Assembly (NCBI GenBank): GCA_020746835.1
Contig: JAGPNK010000002.1
Coordinates: 2,666,001 to 2,730,000, forward strand
Direction of reading: 5' to 3'
DNA length: 64,000 nt
DNA from: Stachybotrys elegans
Lineage: Eukaryota; Ascomycota; Sordariomycetes; Hypocreales; Stachybotryaceae
A program made the translations under genes and the position numbers. This document shows positions 45,724-58,170 of the stretch, piece by piece. Each line of letters begins with the position of its first letter. Position 1 is the stretch's first letter. The notes below the pieces were generated by a model. It was given only the letters and a program-made list of their open reading frames with translations. It was not told the origin of the DNA and searched no databases.

Positions 45724-48355
45724 ATGTCTTCCGAACAAGTTGAGCCGCCCAAGGTCCCGGAAGGCGCCCCGGAGAAGGCCCTCCCGGTGCAGACCGCGAA
45801 GCCGCCCAAGCCCGCCAAGGAGAAGGCACCCAAGGCCTCCAAGACTGCAGGCCTCGAGGTTCGTACCTGATCTTTACCAGTTCTCTCGGCAGAAGCGCAC
45901 CAGACGACTGACATTGGGGCTTTCTAGCTTCCCACCCTCCCCGACTTTATCCAGCACCGAATAGACATCTTCGACAAGATCAAGGCGAAGCGCGATGAGG
46001 AAATTGCGGGTGCGTTCTGGATTGTTGAGCCGAAATGATGTGCTAGGGGTCTGACCAGGAATTGCAGCTATGCCTCGCGAGGAGATCACCGTCTCGTTGC
46101 CCAACGGAAAGGAGGAGAAGGGTACCTCGTGGGAGACCACTCCCCTCCTCATTGCCAAGGGTATCTCCAAGTCACTGGTCGAGCGCACCGTCATCTCCAT
46201 GGTTGATGGCGAGCTGTGGGACCTTACCCGCCCTCTCGAGAAGAGCTGCAAGCTCGAGCTGATTGACTTTGACAACATCGAGGGTGAGGAAATCTGGCCT
46301 CGGATAGTGGTTGGTGGTATGTAAATCTGACATTGTTATAGGAAAGAAGGTGTTTTGGCACTCCTCGGCGCACATTCTCGGAGAGGCCTGCGAGAGACGC
46401 TTCGGCTGCTACCTCTGCAACGGTCCCCCGACCGAGGATCCTCCCGGTTTCTACTACGATATGGCCAACATGGAGGGGTAAGATGCGCTGGCTCTAGTAG
46501 ACGCCCATGTACTGACATTCCACAGCCAAGCCGTTGCCGACGAGGACAAGAAGGCCCTGGAGACCCTCTCCAGCTCCATTATCAAGGAAAAGCAGCCCTT
46601 TGTGCGACTTGAGATGACCAAGGAAGAGCTCCTGGAAATGTTCAAGTACAGCAAGTACAAGGAGTACTTCATCAACCAGCGTGTGCCTGATGGCACCAAG
46701 AGCACTGTCTACAGATGCGGTCCCCTTATCGACCTCTGCCGTGGACCTCATGTGCCCAACACCGGAAACATCAAGTCCTTTGCGGTTCTCAGGGTATGTC
46801 GTGAATTCTTTTCTGAGCTGCTCGTCATATGGCCTTGGACCTAACAATGCCAGAACTCTGCAGCATACTGGCTGGGTGACAGCGCCAACGAGTCGGTGCA
46901 GCGTATTGCCGGTATCTCGTTCCCCGACAAGAAGCAGCTGGAAGAGTACAAGACCTTCCTCGCTGAGGCTGCCAAGCGCAACCACCGAAAGATTGGAACG
47001 GACCAGAAGCTCTTCTTCTTCGACGAAGTGTCCCCCGGATCGTCCTTCTGGCTGCCCCACGGCACTCGCATCTTCAACACTCTGATGGACCTGATCAAGG
47101 AGGAGTACCGCATACGTGGATTCACCGAGGTCATGTCGCCAAACATGTACAAGGCCGACCTGTGGAAGACCTCGGGACACTGGGGGCACTATGAGGAGAA
47201 CATGTTTACATTCGAGGTGGAGAAGGAGAAGTATGGCCTGAAGCCCATGAACTGCCCCGGGCACTGCAAGATCTTTGCCCACTCAGACGTCACCTACAAG
47301 GAGCTGCCATGGCGCATGGCCGACTTCGGTGTGCTCCACCGAAACGAGTTCTCCGGAGCTCTTTCTGGACTCACCCGTGTGCGCCGTTTCCAGCAGGACG
47401 ATGCGCACATCTTCTGCACCATTGACCAGGTATGTTAGGTGTGCTTCACATGAAGGGGGTTTCCGTGTTGACCTGTAGTAGATCAAGGAGGAGATTGAGG
47501 GAGCATTCGACTTCCTGAACGCAGTCTACGGCCTGTTTGGATTCTCGTTCAAGCTGAAGCTGTCCACGAGGCCAGAGAAGTACATTGGCGAGATTGCCAT
47601 GTGGGATCTTGCCGAGGCCAAGCTGAAGGATGCCCTCGACACCTGGACCCAGAAGATTGGAGCCCAGTGGGAGGTGAACCCTGGCGACGGTGCCTTCTAC
47701 GGCCCCAAGATTGACATTACCGTCTACGACGCCCTTCGACGAGACCACCAGTGCGGTACCATCCAGCTGGACTTTAACCTCCCCCGACGATTCAAGCTCA
47801 GGTACAAGGCAGGCAAGGACGAGACTGGCGTTGAGCAAGATGCCAGCGACCCAGAGCTGCCTGCCGGCTACGCCCGACCCGTCATGGTTCACCGAGCAGT
47901 GCTGGGCAGCTTTGAGCGCATGATTGGTATCCTAATCGAGCACTTTGCGGGCAAGTGGCCTTTCTGGCTTAGCCCCCGCCAGGTGTTGGTTGTGCCGGTC
48001 ATGCCAGCGGTCAACGACTACGCCAAGGAGGTGCAGCAGCTGTTCCAGCAGAAGCAGATCTACGCCGACGTGGATCTGAGCGGCAACACGTTCCAGAAGA
48101 AGATTCGCACTGGCCAGCTAGAGCAGTACAACTTCATCTTTGGTAGGTCCACGCTTTATCTACGCAAGGTTCTTTGGTTCTTGACTAACACGACATGCAG
48201 TTGTTGGTGCCGAGGAGGAGAAGTCGCGCACGGTCAACATCCGAAACCGTGACGACCAGAGCACGCAGAGCAAGGGCGAGCTCGTCCCTGTGGACGAGGC
48301 CTTGGAGAAGATGCTGAAGCTCAAGGCAGAGAGGCGGCTAGTCAACGGCATCTAA
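45724..48355 (+). CDS. THS1: Threonyl-tRNA synthetase
   Basis: Class II synthetase that charges tRNA-Thr. Exons 45724-45858, 45928-46009, 46068-46283, 46342-46477, 46526-46793, 46854-47429, 47482-48142 and 48201-48355 give 742 residues. Order: Lys/Pro-rich eukaryotic N-terminal extension (about 1-45), TGS domain with [10 protein letters not shown] (about 75-140), editing domain with [10 protein letters not shown] and the later C-RGPHV zinc-type motif, then the catalytic core. The core has the FWLPHG and MSPNM stretches, motif 2 [12 protein letters not shown] (from about His441), the Cys/His zinc set including MNCPGHC, and motif 3 [10 protein letters not shown]. The anticodon-binding domain follows (PRQVLVVPV onward). 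It is a full-length cytosolic-type enzyme. Seven introns of 48-69 nt are present; intron 6 ends in a tandem TAGTAG. Confidence 0.97.
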
Positions 48356-48371
48356 GCACGGGTAAAAAAAA

Positions 48372-48385
48372 GGGGGGGGGGGGGG
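48372..48385. repeat. Poly-G run after the THS1 stop
   Basis: Fourteen G directly preceded by eight A, starting 16 bases after the THS1 stop codon, inside the probable 3' UTR. Confidence 0.85.
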
Positions 48386-51242
48386 TGAAGGTGAAGGCGG
48401 CAAAGATGAGACGGCAGGAGAGCAGCCTAAATCAAAAGAAACAAGCTAAAATAGGGCACCATGTGATTATGTGAGAGGAGCGTAGCAATGGGATCAGCAA
48501 AGGAATCAAGGCTGGCACATGGATGGCAGTCAGTGCATCTGACGACTGACGACTGGAGTTTCTGCGGGACATTGGTAGATGAGAGATAGAGAAGTAAGAC
48601 ATGCTCGGTTCGAAGAAGGTGCCTGAGAGTGAAGCATGATCGATGATCTCGATGGATGACATGGCGCCGGCGTTCAGCTGGGCTGCGTGTCCATCTGTCT
48701 GCTGTGAGCTATTTGCGTCTCGGACATAAACAACAAACAAGACTTTATTTCCCTCCGAGGGAGCGCAAAGTACTATTGTTGTAATCTGGGGGGTCACAAA
48801 TTAGGCAATTCGGGGACAGCGATCATGTGGTTGATTTGGGCAAAAGACACGGAAGTCTGCCAAACTGTAGAGTGCAGCATCCGACAAAGCCTTGGTTGGT
48901 GTAAGCCAAGGAAGGTGTCATTGCACATCCCACGCTGGCAGATGCATGGTGACATGCAAAGTCGTTGACCGACCCCTCCCATACAGCTCTACAGCCACCA
49001 GTAGGCTGCTGGCTGGACCGAATGAGCGAGAAGGAGGGGAGAAGGGGGAGGAAGCGATCGTCTCTCGAAGCAACAGTGGGAGGGGGCCGGGGGCTGCCCA
49101 TTGGTGGCCAACTTGTACAGCGCATGCGTGAGCTCCTGAGGTGATGCATCATGTATTGACTCAAAGTTGCCAAAAAGGCGCAAAGAGCTGAAAGCAGGGA
49201 TGTGTCATGTAAGGGAAAAGAAAAACAGAAGAAGCAAAAAAAAAAGGGTAAACGGAAAGGCGGCGATGGCCGAAGGACCGTTGTTCGAGTGTAGATCGGG
49301 TGTCGACGGGTGAGACAAGTTACAAGCGGCCAGGGACACACACGGATGGACTTTTACTATCTCGAACTCGAGCTTCAAGACCGAGGGATCAACGACAAAC
49401 ATGGCTTGGCAAGCCTTGGAATGAGCTTCTCCTCGGAGCAGGAGATAAGACGACACATTTCAAGAGAGGCTTATCTCTCCGAAGAGGCCATTGCTGATGG
49501 GAGCTGATATCACGGCGTGGGGGACAGAAGACGAGCCAGCGCTACAGGGGAAACAATTGCCGGAGAGAAGAAGCAAAGGAAGAAGAAGAAAAAAAGAAAA
49601 AGAAACAAGGGGTGTAGTGGGAGCGGCAGGGCGATCTCCATGAGAGAGTCATTCAAGGGAGAGCAAGGGGGAGATTTTGTCAAGCAACGACGGCAGCTGG
49701 CTAGCTACTAGCCCTTTGGGGGGGGGGGGACAATGTCGTGTCGCACCAGACAGGCTGGCATCCGACAAGGACAAAGCTGCATAGCAAGGTAGGGGCGGAT
49801 GAGGGTGGGGGAGGGAGCATTTGCTGAGGGGAGAGGTAAGACAACTACGGATACGTGCTGCGTAATAAGACAGCAAGGGATAGGATGTCGGGCGGGATGT
49901 GTGATTGCTGCGATATGACGGAGTGCCCGGGGATCGCGAACGGCTAGGATAGAAGAGGGAAGGGGGAGGCTGGAACGGGAGAGCCGAGCAACGCAATCTC
50001 AGGGAGAAATACGAGAGACGAACAAAAAAACAAGGCTGTGTGTTGTTGGAGGGAGGGAAAAAGGGTGCAAAAGGAGAATAAAAAGCAACAACAATGTAAT
50101 TCGAGATACAGCCCGCCATGCTTCTTCCCCTCCTCCCTGCCCCTCCCCCCACATCTCAACTCCCTGATGGAGCACCGAATGTGGTGATTGACGCACATGT
50201 CTGAGTCTGGAGGGGGCCAGGATGGGCGACCGGTGAACAAGGACCATGTAGGAGATGCAGGAGACGAGGAGGCAGTGAGGCAAAAGATGGGCATGTTGTG
50301 CATGCTGGCGACGGCTTGGCCACCAGACGGCGGCGTCTCGGGGAGATAGATAGATAGGAAGCCCCCCCTATTGTGCAACAAGGATGGGTGACGTTGGTGT
50401 TGACGGTATGCAGTGCTTTGTATTTTCATCTACTATCTGCAGATGCACGTTGGGGGTTGCAGCACCATGTGCCATATAATACGGCACATAAGGTCGCCGA
50501 TATACCGCACACACACAGGGAGGCCCAAAGAGGGCCGAGAGCGATCGATGGACCAAGAAGGGATCGAGCTGACCAAAGAGGCGTGGTAGACGAAGAGCAT
50601 GGTGCCCTGCTCGCTCTCCACCGATGTGCATGTCGAAGCCGTCTCCGAACCATCTCATGTCGAAGCCGCCCGTCACCCACTGTGCGATGTAGACCCCCGG
50701 TCTCGAGGGGAGGCCAGAGCGCTTGCCAGGATGGCCCATCGACGTGGGCAGCGCCATCGGATTCAGCGTCTGCAGAAGCTTTCCCATCCGTCGTTGTGCA
50801 TGTGCTTTGCTGTTGCCACGTCGAGCAAGCACAGCCCATTGTCTTGGCTCGGGATGCTTTCCCCTCTTCGATCCATGATTGCTGCTGCCTGTGACGATGA
50901 TCGGACGAATATACACATGAATGCATGGCTCGAGTGGGTATCATTGGGCGCGACCAGAGACTGACTGCTGATGGACGCGACCGCTTGCGATGAGAGCTTC
51001 TGGTGGTTATTCCAACGTGCCCCTGTAGCCCAGAATAACGGCTATCGATAGACATCCACTGGACGGACCAGGGCTACCCCGCCTATTCCCATGCTGATCC
51101 CGTCCACATGGGCGATTTCAACTTTCAACCTCGAGGTTGCGTGGGAGTCCCCAAGACATGAGCCAAAACTAAGAAGGAAAAAAAATATAAAATAAAAACA
51201 AGAGACAATAAGCAATGTTGTGGTTTTTACCGAGTACTATGC

Positions 51243-51269
51243 ACCTACCTAGGTACCTACTAGGTAGGT
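51243..51269. repeat. GGTACC-type inverted repeat
   Basis: Arms ACCTACCTAG (51243-51252) and CTAGGTAGGT (51260-51269) are perfect 10-base complements around GTACCTA. Confidence 0.9.
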
Positions 51270-51717
51270 AAGTAGTCTGTGAGAAGTGAGCGAGTCACTA
51301 CCCAAGGCAAATGAGTGAGCCAGTGAGCAGCCGTGACCCATGGCCCCTCCCACCACCTTCCCTTGTTTCTTGTTTCCGTTTCCCCCAATTGCCTGCCTTG
51401 CTCTTGCCATGCCCTTCATCTGTCCCTTTCCCGCTCCCTTAGCGTCTCCTTCTACCGCCGGTACTGTCCCGTCAGCTGTCGATGCCCCGAAGGAAACCAT
51501 GCCTGTTCTGGCTTGACCTACATACAGGCTGACCTCCTGCCCCGATCTGCAGAGAAGCCAAGCTTGAAATATGGACCCCCAATTTTGAATCACAAGGCGC
51601 TTCCTTCCGCCCTCTTGCACCTGCCCCTGCTCGTCTCTCTTCTCTTCTTTTCTTTTCTATCTTGGTTTTTGTTTGTGACATGGGCCAAAAACTCCCTTGA
51701 CAGCTCCTCCAGCCTGA

Positions 51718-51769
51718 GCTGAACTGACCAGACCTGACCAGACTTGCCTGACCTGACCTGACCTGACTC
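51718..51769. repeat. CTGAC/TGACC pentamer minisatellite
   Basis: Repeated TGACC-like pentamers, the clearest being three consecutive CTGAC units at about 51748-51767, with degenerate copies before them. Confidence 0.8.
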
Positions 51770-52440
51770 GAGCTCACCTCAACCAACGAGATACGACGCC
51801 CGCTGGAGGGGAAACTGAGACAACAACCTCTTAGTACCCAGTACCCACACACTCATGGACAAACAGACGACACACGGACACACCTAAGACATTCTCATCC
51901 ATCACCACCCACGGCCCACTTCACGCCTCTATCCATCTACGGCTGCAACTTACCTCACCTCACATCGACTCGCATTACCTCTCGGCGTGCATGACGCCGT
52001 CATCAGAGGCAACGGACCGCGCACCCACACACTCGGATTGTTCTGGCCCGTCATCCTTCCTTCCTTGACTCCGGCTCCTCTAGCGCCAATCTCAGCTCAT
52101 CCAAGCCCACTCTTTTACATTGGCCTTGGGGTGCGTCTTGCTAAGTATTGACCCCCAGCCTCCCCCCGGAGTCCTGGACCACGGTCTGTAATCGATATAT
52201 TAGGCACCTTGGCCCCTGCGTGCCCGCTGCACTGATCGCTGTCAGCCGCCAACCCACCCGTGCCTCCGTCTGTCCCGCCTGCCAGATCGCCACTGCAACG
52301 GCAGCGAGCATACATACATATAAATATTTGTCTGCCTCGCCTCATCCCAACCCATCCACTTTTCCACCATATACTTTCTGCGGCCCCAAACTCACTCTGG
52401 CCTGCCAACGTACGCGCTCTCCTCCATTGACACGGCGCCA

Positions 52441-52467
52441 ATGGTGAGGGCGCCTCGTCCCTCATGA
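52441..52467 (+). promoter_or_regulatory. Upstream ORF overlapping the WD40 start codon
   Basis: ATG at 52441 opens eight codons and stops with the TGA at 52465-52467. The main ATG is at 52464-52466, so the two share the sequence ATGA. If the leader includes 52441, ribosomes must bypass it or re-initiate. Confidence 0.6.
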
Positions 52468-54580
52468 GCGATTCCACACAATCTCCATCGGCTGGTGCCG
52501 ATGGGGACCGCAGGTCTCAACCTACCAACCATCATCACAGCAATGCAGAGCACCCTGAAACCCTCGTGGGCTCCATCTTGAGCGATGAAGACATGAGCGA
52601 TGAAGAGGGCGGTGTTCCTATATATGCCGCCTCTGGACCGCAATCCTTGGAGCAGCTTTTAGCTGCCGCCCACAGCGCGCAAAGCATCGCCGACGAGTTG
52701 GACGAGCCAATCGATATCATGTTTCAGCTTGAGCTGGTTGATACAGAAACGCCTGGTCAGCCACCACATGGACATCCGCAGCCCCAGCAGCCACATGAAG
52801 ATCAAGAACCCGCACCGCCAAACCAGCATGTACCGACTATGACAGTAGAGGAGTTCATGTCGCAGCATATGAGCTCCGACGGATTCGACCCGAACAACCC
52901 ACCTCCAGGCGCGCCGTTGCATGTGTGGAACACACTTGTGACTTTATCCCAGCATGCGATGCATGTAGTTCCTGTGCCGCCCGTGCAGCCCGTGCAGCCC
53001 CACGGCATCGGTGCATCTGAGCCGTTCGACGACAACGATACCTTCCCCCCTCCTCTCAGCGCCCAGCCTAATCCAACCATTCTCGGATCAGAGAATCTCG
53101 ACTTGATCGATACCCTACGCACCTGGGCTCATCAGTATCTCCCCCGACCATGCGCCAAGGCTATCTACCCCGATCTTCGGACAGTCATGGATTTTCCTCA
53201 CGTTCCGCCTCCACGCGAGATCACATACGCCGAGCTGGCAGGGGATCGGTACGATTTCCAAGGCATTAACCTGACGTCTATGGGCGTTACCCGCAAAGAA
53301 ACTAGAGAATGGCGAGACAGCTCGTACAAGAACTACACCAACCGCAGGCAGGTGAGTATCATAGTGCCTTCCAGATAGGTATATACCGGATTCATCTAAC
53401 CTGAGCCACTCCGGGACTGAAGAATTCATACAAAGCCCCAAAGCCAAGAAGAACCGACAACTTCTTCCGGTTTCAGAGGATGTTTATCCAGAGTGAGCTT
53501 CACATATCTCACTTCCAGCTCCGGAACACCCTCGCTTGCCCTTCCAGTAGCCTGGCCTACTATGTCACAAGGGAGGGAGTCAGGCTGCTCAACACGCAAT
53601 CCAAAAGGTCCGAGTTGGTGGTCCGGCGGGGGAATTATCCAGGCCTGGGCCCAGTTTCCACAGTCTCTGCCGACCACGGTATCTTGTTCGGCGGGACGCT
53701 GAATGGACAGTACTTTTATCAGCGCATGGCGGCCAAGGACCCCAATAACCTTTGTCTGGGACAGCTCTCCGATGACACCTCTGCCATTACCAACCACGTG
53801 GAGCTGTACGAGCCGCGCACCTCCTCAACTCCCATTGCGGGCATTTCGTGCAACGACAAGAAGTTCGTGACGATGGATCTCGAGACGGAACAGATCCTCT
53901 CAAAGCACCACTACGGCGCTGCCTTGAACTGCTCTGCCCTTTCACCAGACAGGCGGCTCAGGGTCCAAGTGAGCGATGACCCGGAGGTTGTCGTGGTCGA
54001 CGCTGAGACAGGAGCCATTACGAATAGGCTGAGAGGCCACGCTGACTACAGCTTCGCGTGTGACTGGTCCGATAATGGATGGAACGTGGCGACGGGAAGT
54101 CAAGACAAGGGGCTCATGATATGGGATGCCCGTCGCTGGACCGACTCTAATGGCATCGGTACCCCAGTTCACCAGCTCATGACTGAGATGGCCGGCGCGC
54201 GCAGTCTGAAGTTTTCACCCGTCGGTAGCGGAAGAAGCGTGCTGGTCGTCGTTGAGGAGGCGGACTACATACACGTCATTGATGCACAGACTTTCCAGAG
54301 CGAACAGACGTTCGACATCTTTGCCGAAATCGGAGGCATCGCCATGACAAACAACGGACAAACCCTCTCGGTCGCATGCTGCGATAGGTACCGAGGCGGC
54401 ATCTTGCAGCTTGAACGAAGCGGCGAGTACGCCGAGCCTGGCCTTTCCAATCGTTGGTTGCGAGAGCAAACGCTTGAAGGGAGAACGCATGATTGGAACA
54501 TGCCGAAGCCGTATGGACACTCTCTCCACAAACCCCATGGCCGCAGGCAAATCTATCGGGAGCCTCCGTTGCTGTTCTAA
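52464..54580 (+). CDS. WD40-repeat protein of the C2A9.03-like family
   Basis: Exons 52464-53351 and 53423-54580 (intron 71 nt) give 681 residues. The first 300 residues are disordered and acidic, rich in Pro, Gln and His, with DEDMSDEEGG near residue 45. The conserved core begins around residue 265 (REITYAELAGDRYDFQGI) and runs through NYTNRRQ, the splice site, then NSYKAPKPRRTDNFF and ISHFQLRN. This block and the following WD40-like beta-propeller (about 340-640, with RLRGHADYSFACDWSDNGWNVATGSQD as the clearest repeat in it) match the uncharacterised WD-repeat proteins named after S. pombe C2A9.03, which occur in fungi and plants. The molecular function is not known to me. The start is the first ATG in frame; an 8-codon upstream ORF overlaps it. 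Confidence 0.85.
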
Positions 54581-55950
54581 GCGCGGACGCCATAACATTG
54601 ATCGTTTCCACACACACACACACACACACCCAAAACAAAGCACACGTGATGGTTGATGTGTTTCAAGATGAGATGGGCTCGCAGCTCCTTTTCTCATATT
54701 CAGGTAAGGTATGAGCAGTTTGTTGTGTCTATGAAAACATGGCTTATTATAGCCGCTTGGACGTTGCCAAGCAGTGCCATCCATCTCCCTTTGAGGGTTT
54801 ATACTACTAGGTATCTTTGAGCTGGTGCATGGCGATGGAGTAATTGGGAAACAAAGGGCACGATGCGAATGACAGGACAGCATATACAGTATAGTAGGGG
54901 ACTTGATAAATAAGATTTGGACGATGCTAGAAAATACGCACACCAGGCGACGAGTGACCATGAATGACCCGAGTGAAGGCAACCCGTAATTTCCTGGCCT
55001 TGCTGTTTCTCCATGGGAGGGAGTACGCACACAGGTGCGGTTGTACGAGGATCAGCAACTTAGCACCCGGTAGCTTGTGGGCGCCGGAGGATCGTCAAGA
55101 TGGACGGCTTAAATGAAATGAGGGATGATCTTGCGGTGATCATAGTAGTGGATATTTCAGGGGTTGGCTTATCGAACATCATCAGGCCAGTACAAGGCAA
55201 TTCTAAATTGATGGACCGACCTGGGGGAACGAGGTTGATTCGCAGAAACAAGAGGCAGGAACGAGTGCACATCATAAGCTTGTTCAACGGGGTTTAATAT
55301 ATTACAGCATTGGAAGATAGATGCTAAATGACAACCCGGGGTGATGTTTTATATGCAAAGTCCGCCCCGTAGCCCAATGGCAAGAACCGTGATATGTGTA
55401 GATCAATGTTGTTGCGTGCGAAACGGCGCAATAGAAAAAAGGAAACAAGAGAGACACCAGGAGACCGTTATAAGAAACCGAACCGAGATGAAAAAAAGGT
55501 AACTCAGATAAGCCGCACCTCGTTGCTGTAGCCAAAACAACATAGATAGCCGAGAAAAATCCTCGCCCGGGTTGCTCATCATCACCCGCCCAAAATACGT
55601 CCAAGCGACTGAGACCCGAAGATTGAGAGAGTGAGAGGATCATCTGACCATTCCGAAGTTGAGAGGAGGGGTTTTGCCTTCTGCTGCTGCCTTTGTGTCT
55701 TCTGGTCCTGGACCGAAACTACTGCTCGTAGAGTGAGAGATCCGGATGGGGAGGTGCGCGTCGTTTGGGTCTTGTTCTGCATTGACGGGTTTCTTTTTTG
55801 GGAGGGGGAAGCCGAAGGGACCGGGTCGAGGATTGAAGGATCGTGTCATGTACATTTAGCAGCTACCATCTCGACGCCGCGCGGAGGCCTGAGAGAAGCG
55901 TGCTGCAAAAGTGGGAGCGTGAAGAGAGAGAGGGCGAGCCGCAGAGACAC
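54581..55950. other. Tail-to-tail spacer, WD40 gene / btgE
   Basis: 1.37 kb with two 3' ends. A CA repeat lies at 54609-54629. No coding region supported. Confidence 0.5.
54609..54629. repeat. CA dinucleotide microsatellite
   Basis: About ten CA units in the WD40 3' region. Confidence 0.95.
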
Positions 55951-57747
55951 TTAGGCGGAGGCGAAGGTGTGGCGGGTACCCCAGCTCTGCTCGCACAGGC
56001 AGTCACCGGGCTCCTTCCACATGTCGTCGTCGAGAGAGAAGAAGACGGTCTTGTCACCGCAAGCCTCACGGATGGACTTGATGGCAATGGCCTGCTCCTT
56101 CTGACCAGGGCAAGCACTGCCGTTGCAGTTGCCGCGGGTGGGCCAGCCAGACTCCAGGTTGATGACGTCCTTGCCAGGGCAGATGTCACGGAGGATCTCG
56201 AGCTGACCGGCAACGAACTCACCGGCGGCCTCGGGGACAACGTTGGGGTTGAAGTAAGGGTGGATGTTGGCAGCGGTGATGTCGATGGCGCCGCAGAGAG
56301 CAGCGGGGACCTCGGGGTTCTCCCAGACGTTGAGGGTCTCAGCGGTGGTGTAGGGACCGGTGTAGGTGGAGCACTTGGACTTGACAACGCTGATGAGCTC
56401 GGCGAGCTGGCTGGCAGAGCAGAAACCGTTCATCACAGACTCGTTACCGACAACGAGGAGCTTGACCATGTCCCACTGGGCCCAGGCGGCGAGCTTGTCG
56501 ACCTGCTCCTTGATCTCGGGAACGTCATAAGAACAGCCGGAAGCCTTGACGAAGACACCAACCATCATGTCCATGCCGTACTTGCGGCAGGCATCGCCGA
56601 CGTTCTCGAGGGTGTCGCAGTCGGTGGAGTAGACACGGATGATGGAGAAGCCGTCCTGCTTCAGGGTCTTGATGTCGGAATCAACAGCCTCGCGGGACTT
56701 GCAGTTGCCGTTGGAGGGCTCGTAGGGAGTGTAGGTGATACCGAAGTGGTCGTTGCCACCGACGAGGCCGCCCTTGGGGGGGCTAGGCTTGGGCTTGTCC
56801 GAAACCGGGGGCTTGGGGGCGGGAGCAGCGGAAGGCTTGGGCTGCTCAGCGGGAGGAGCAGGGGCAGAGGGAGCCGGATGAGCGGGAGCAGCGGAAGGAG
56901 GAGGGGGAGGAGCATAGGTGGGCTCAGGGAGGCCGGAGCTGGTGAAAGGGCAGTAGGTGACGTAGCCAGTCTCGGTAACGGTGACGACGATCTCGGGAGC
57001 GGTGTAGGTGCCAGGCTCGTACGAGGTAGGGACGGGGTACTCGACATCACACTCCTCGGTGACGGTGGTGGTGATGGGACCGATGGTGTAGGTGCCGGCG
57101 CTGGGGCAGACGTACTCGGTGTTGACAATGGTGCTGGTGACGACGGTGCCCTCCGTGATGACGGTGGCCACGGGGCAGGTGACGGTGGTGGCGGTCTCAA
57201 CAATGGTGGTGACACCTCCGACGGTGTGGGTGCCAGCAGGGACGTGGGTGGTGGTGCCGACGCAGACGGTGGTGGTCTCGCTCACGGTGATGGTGGTGGC
57301 CGGGAACGTGTAGGTACCGGGGGTCGGGCAGGTGACGGGGTTGGGCGTCGGGAGAGGCACCTTGGGCGTCTCGGAGGTGGTGGGAGCAGCCGTAGTGGGA
57401 GCAACCGAGGTGGTGACGGCGGGGACGGAGCTGGAGGAGGGAGTAGGCGTAGGCTTGTGAGGGACCACTGGAGGTGGTTAGTCAGGGATTGAAATTGAAG
57501 CCTTACAAGTCGAGGTCGTCGTTGATGCATCCCCCTTGCTCCCGCTCAACATGTATCGAGGATCCGGGTACTTACGGGTAGGCTCGCCGGTGATGGTGGT
57601 GTAGATGGTGGTGCATCCAGGAACGCAGACCTCCTCGAGAAGCTGGCCTCTCTTGCGAGCAAACAGCTCATGGCCGTGGCGGTGGCCAACGTGAGCGGCA
57701 GCACCGCCGGCCAGGGCGGCGACGGCGACAGCAACGGTTCCCTTCAT
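55951..57747 (-). CDS. btgE: Cell-wall beta-1,3-glucan-active GH17 enzyme, BtgE type
   Basis: Secreted glycoside hydrolase family 17 protein that acts on wall beta-1,3-glucan. Minus-strand exons 57747-57576 and 57467-55951 (intron 108 nt) give 562 residues. A signal peptide (about 1-18) is followed by a His/Arg-rich stretch (HVGHRHGHELFARKR) ending in a likely dibasic processing site, then CVPGCTTIYTTITGEPT. Residues about 80-220 are Thr-rich repeats of the form C-P-x-x-GTYT...TTxTV. A Pro/Ala linker (about 230-280) leads to the GH17 barrel. Its catalytic acid is Glu400 in VVGNES and its nucleophile Glu496 in LESGWP. Both are present, so it should be active. The domain order matches Aspergillus BtgE rather than BtgC, which has a membrane anchor. 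Confidence 0.93.
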
Positions 57748-57960
57748 TATGGAATAGATTAGAACTTGGACTGGTGGTAGTCAAAAGAAACGAATGCCCG
57801 CTGAAAGAGTGAAGCGGTGGGTTATGGTGCGTAGTAATAAACGAAAGGACGAAAGCCCGGGCTGGGTTGAAGCTGGCGATGCTTTCTTAATACCTCGAAG
57901 GGGAGTGAGGAGGGGAGGGAAGGAAAAGGGAAGGGGGAGAGTGGATGATGCGATGGATAG

Positions 57961-57981
57961 ATATTATTATTATTATTATTA
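57961..57981. repeat. ATT trinucleotide microsatellite
   Basis: About seven ATT units in the btgE upstream region. Confidence 0.95.
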
Positions 57982-58142
57982 CCTACGGGTGCCAAGCCCC
58001 GGTCAAGAAACGACCCAGGCGCACAGCGAGAGCGAGTGAGAGATCCTGACAAGAGGCAGCGCGAGCATGAACATGGGTGTAAGTGGTAAAGTGAGTTGAG
58101 TCTAAGCTGGGGTCGAGGTTGAGATGTGGTTCACCAATGCTC

Positions 58143-58170
58143 GGTACTTGGTACTTGGTACATGGTACAT
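58143..58170. repeat. Four tandem copies of GGTACWT
   Basis: GGTACTT, GGTACTT, GGTACAT and GGTACAT follow each other without gaps, the strictest form of the GGTAC signal in this window. Confidence 0.9.

Larger units (their letters stand above)
48356..52463. promoter_or_regulatory. 4.1-kb spacer, THS1 / WD40 gene
   Basis: No supportable coding region. Contents in order: A8G14 homopolymer at 48364-48385; a stretch (about 49190-50110) that is purine-rich on the plus strand, so pyrimidine-rich on the minus strand, with G12 at 49718-49729; an inverted repeat at 51243-51269; C/T-rich plus-strand tracts (about 51340-51670); a TGACC minisatellite at 51718-51769; and the WD40 leader with an 8-codon upstream ORF at 52441-52467. 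Confidence 0.5.

Noticed and set aside
55360..55440. tRNA-like stretch (GTAGCCCAATGG resembles a D-arm)
   Set aside because: No T-arm GGTTCGA-type sequence and no acceptor stem could be paired.
55843..57492. 549-codon plus-strand frame opposite btgE
   Set aside because: It mirrors the Thr/Pro/Val-rich, GC3-biased codons of btgE on the other strand and gives a low-complexity Gly/Val/Asp protein. The minus strand carries the signal peptide and GH17 catalytic motifs.
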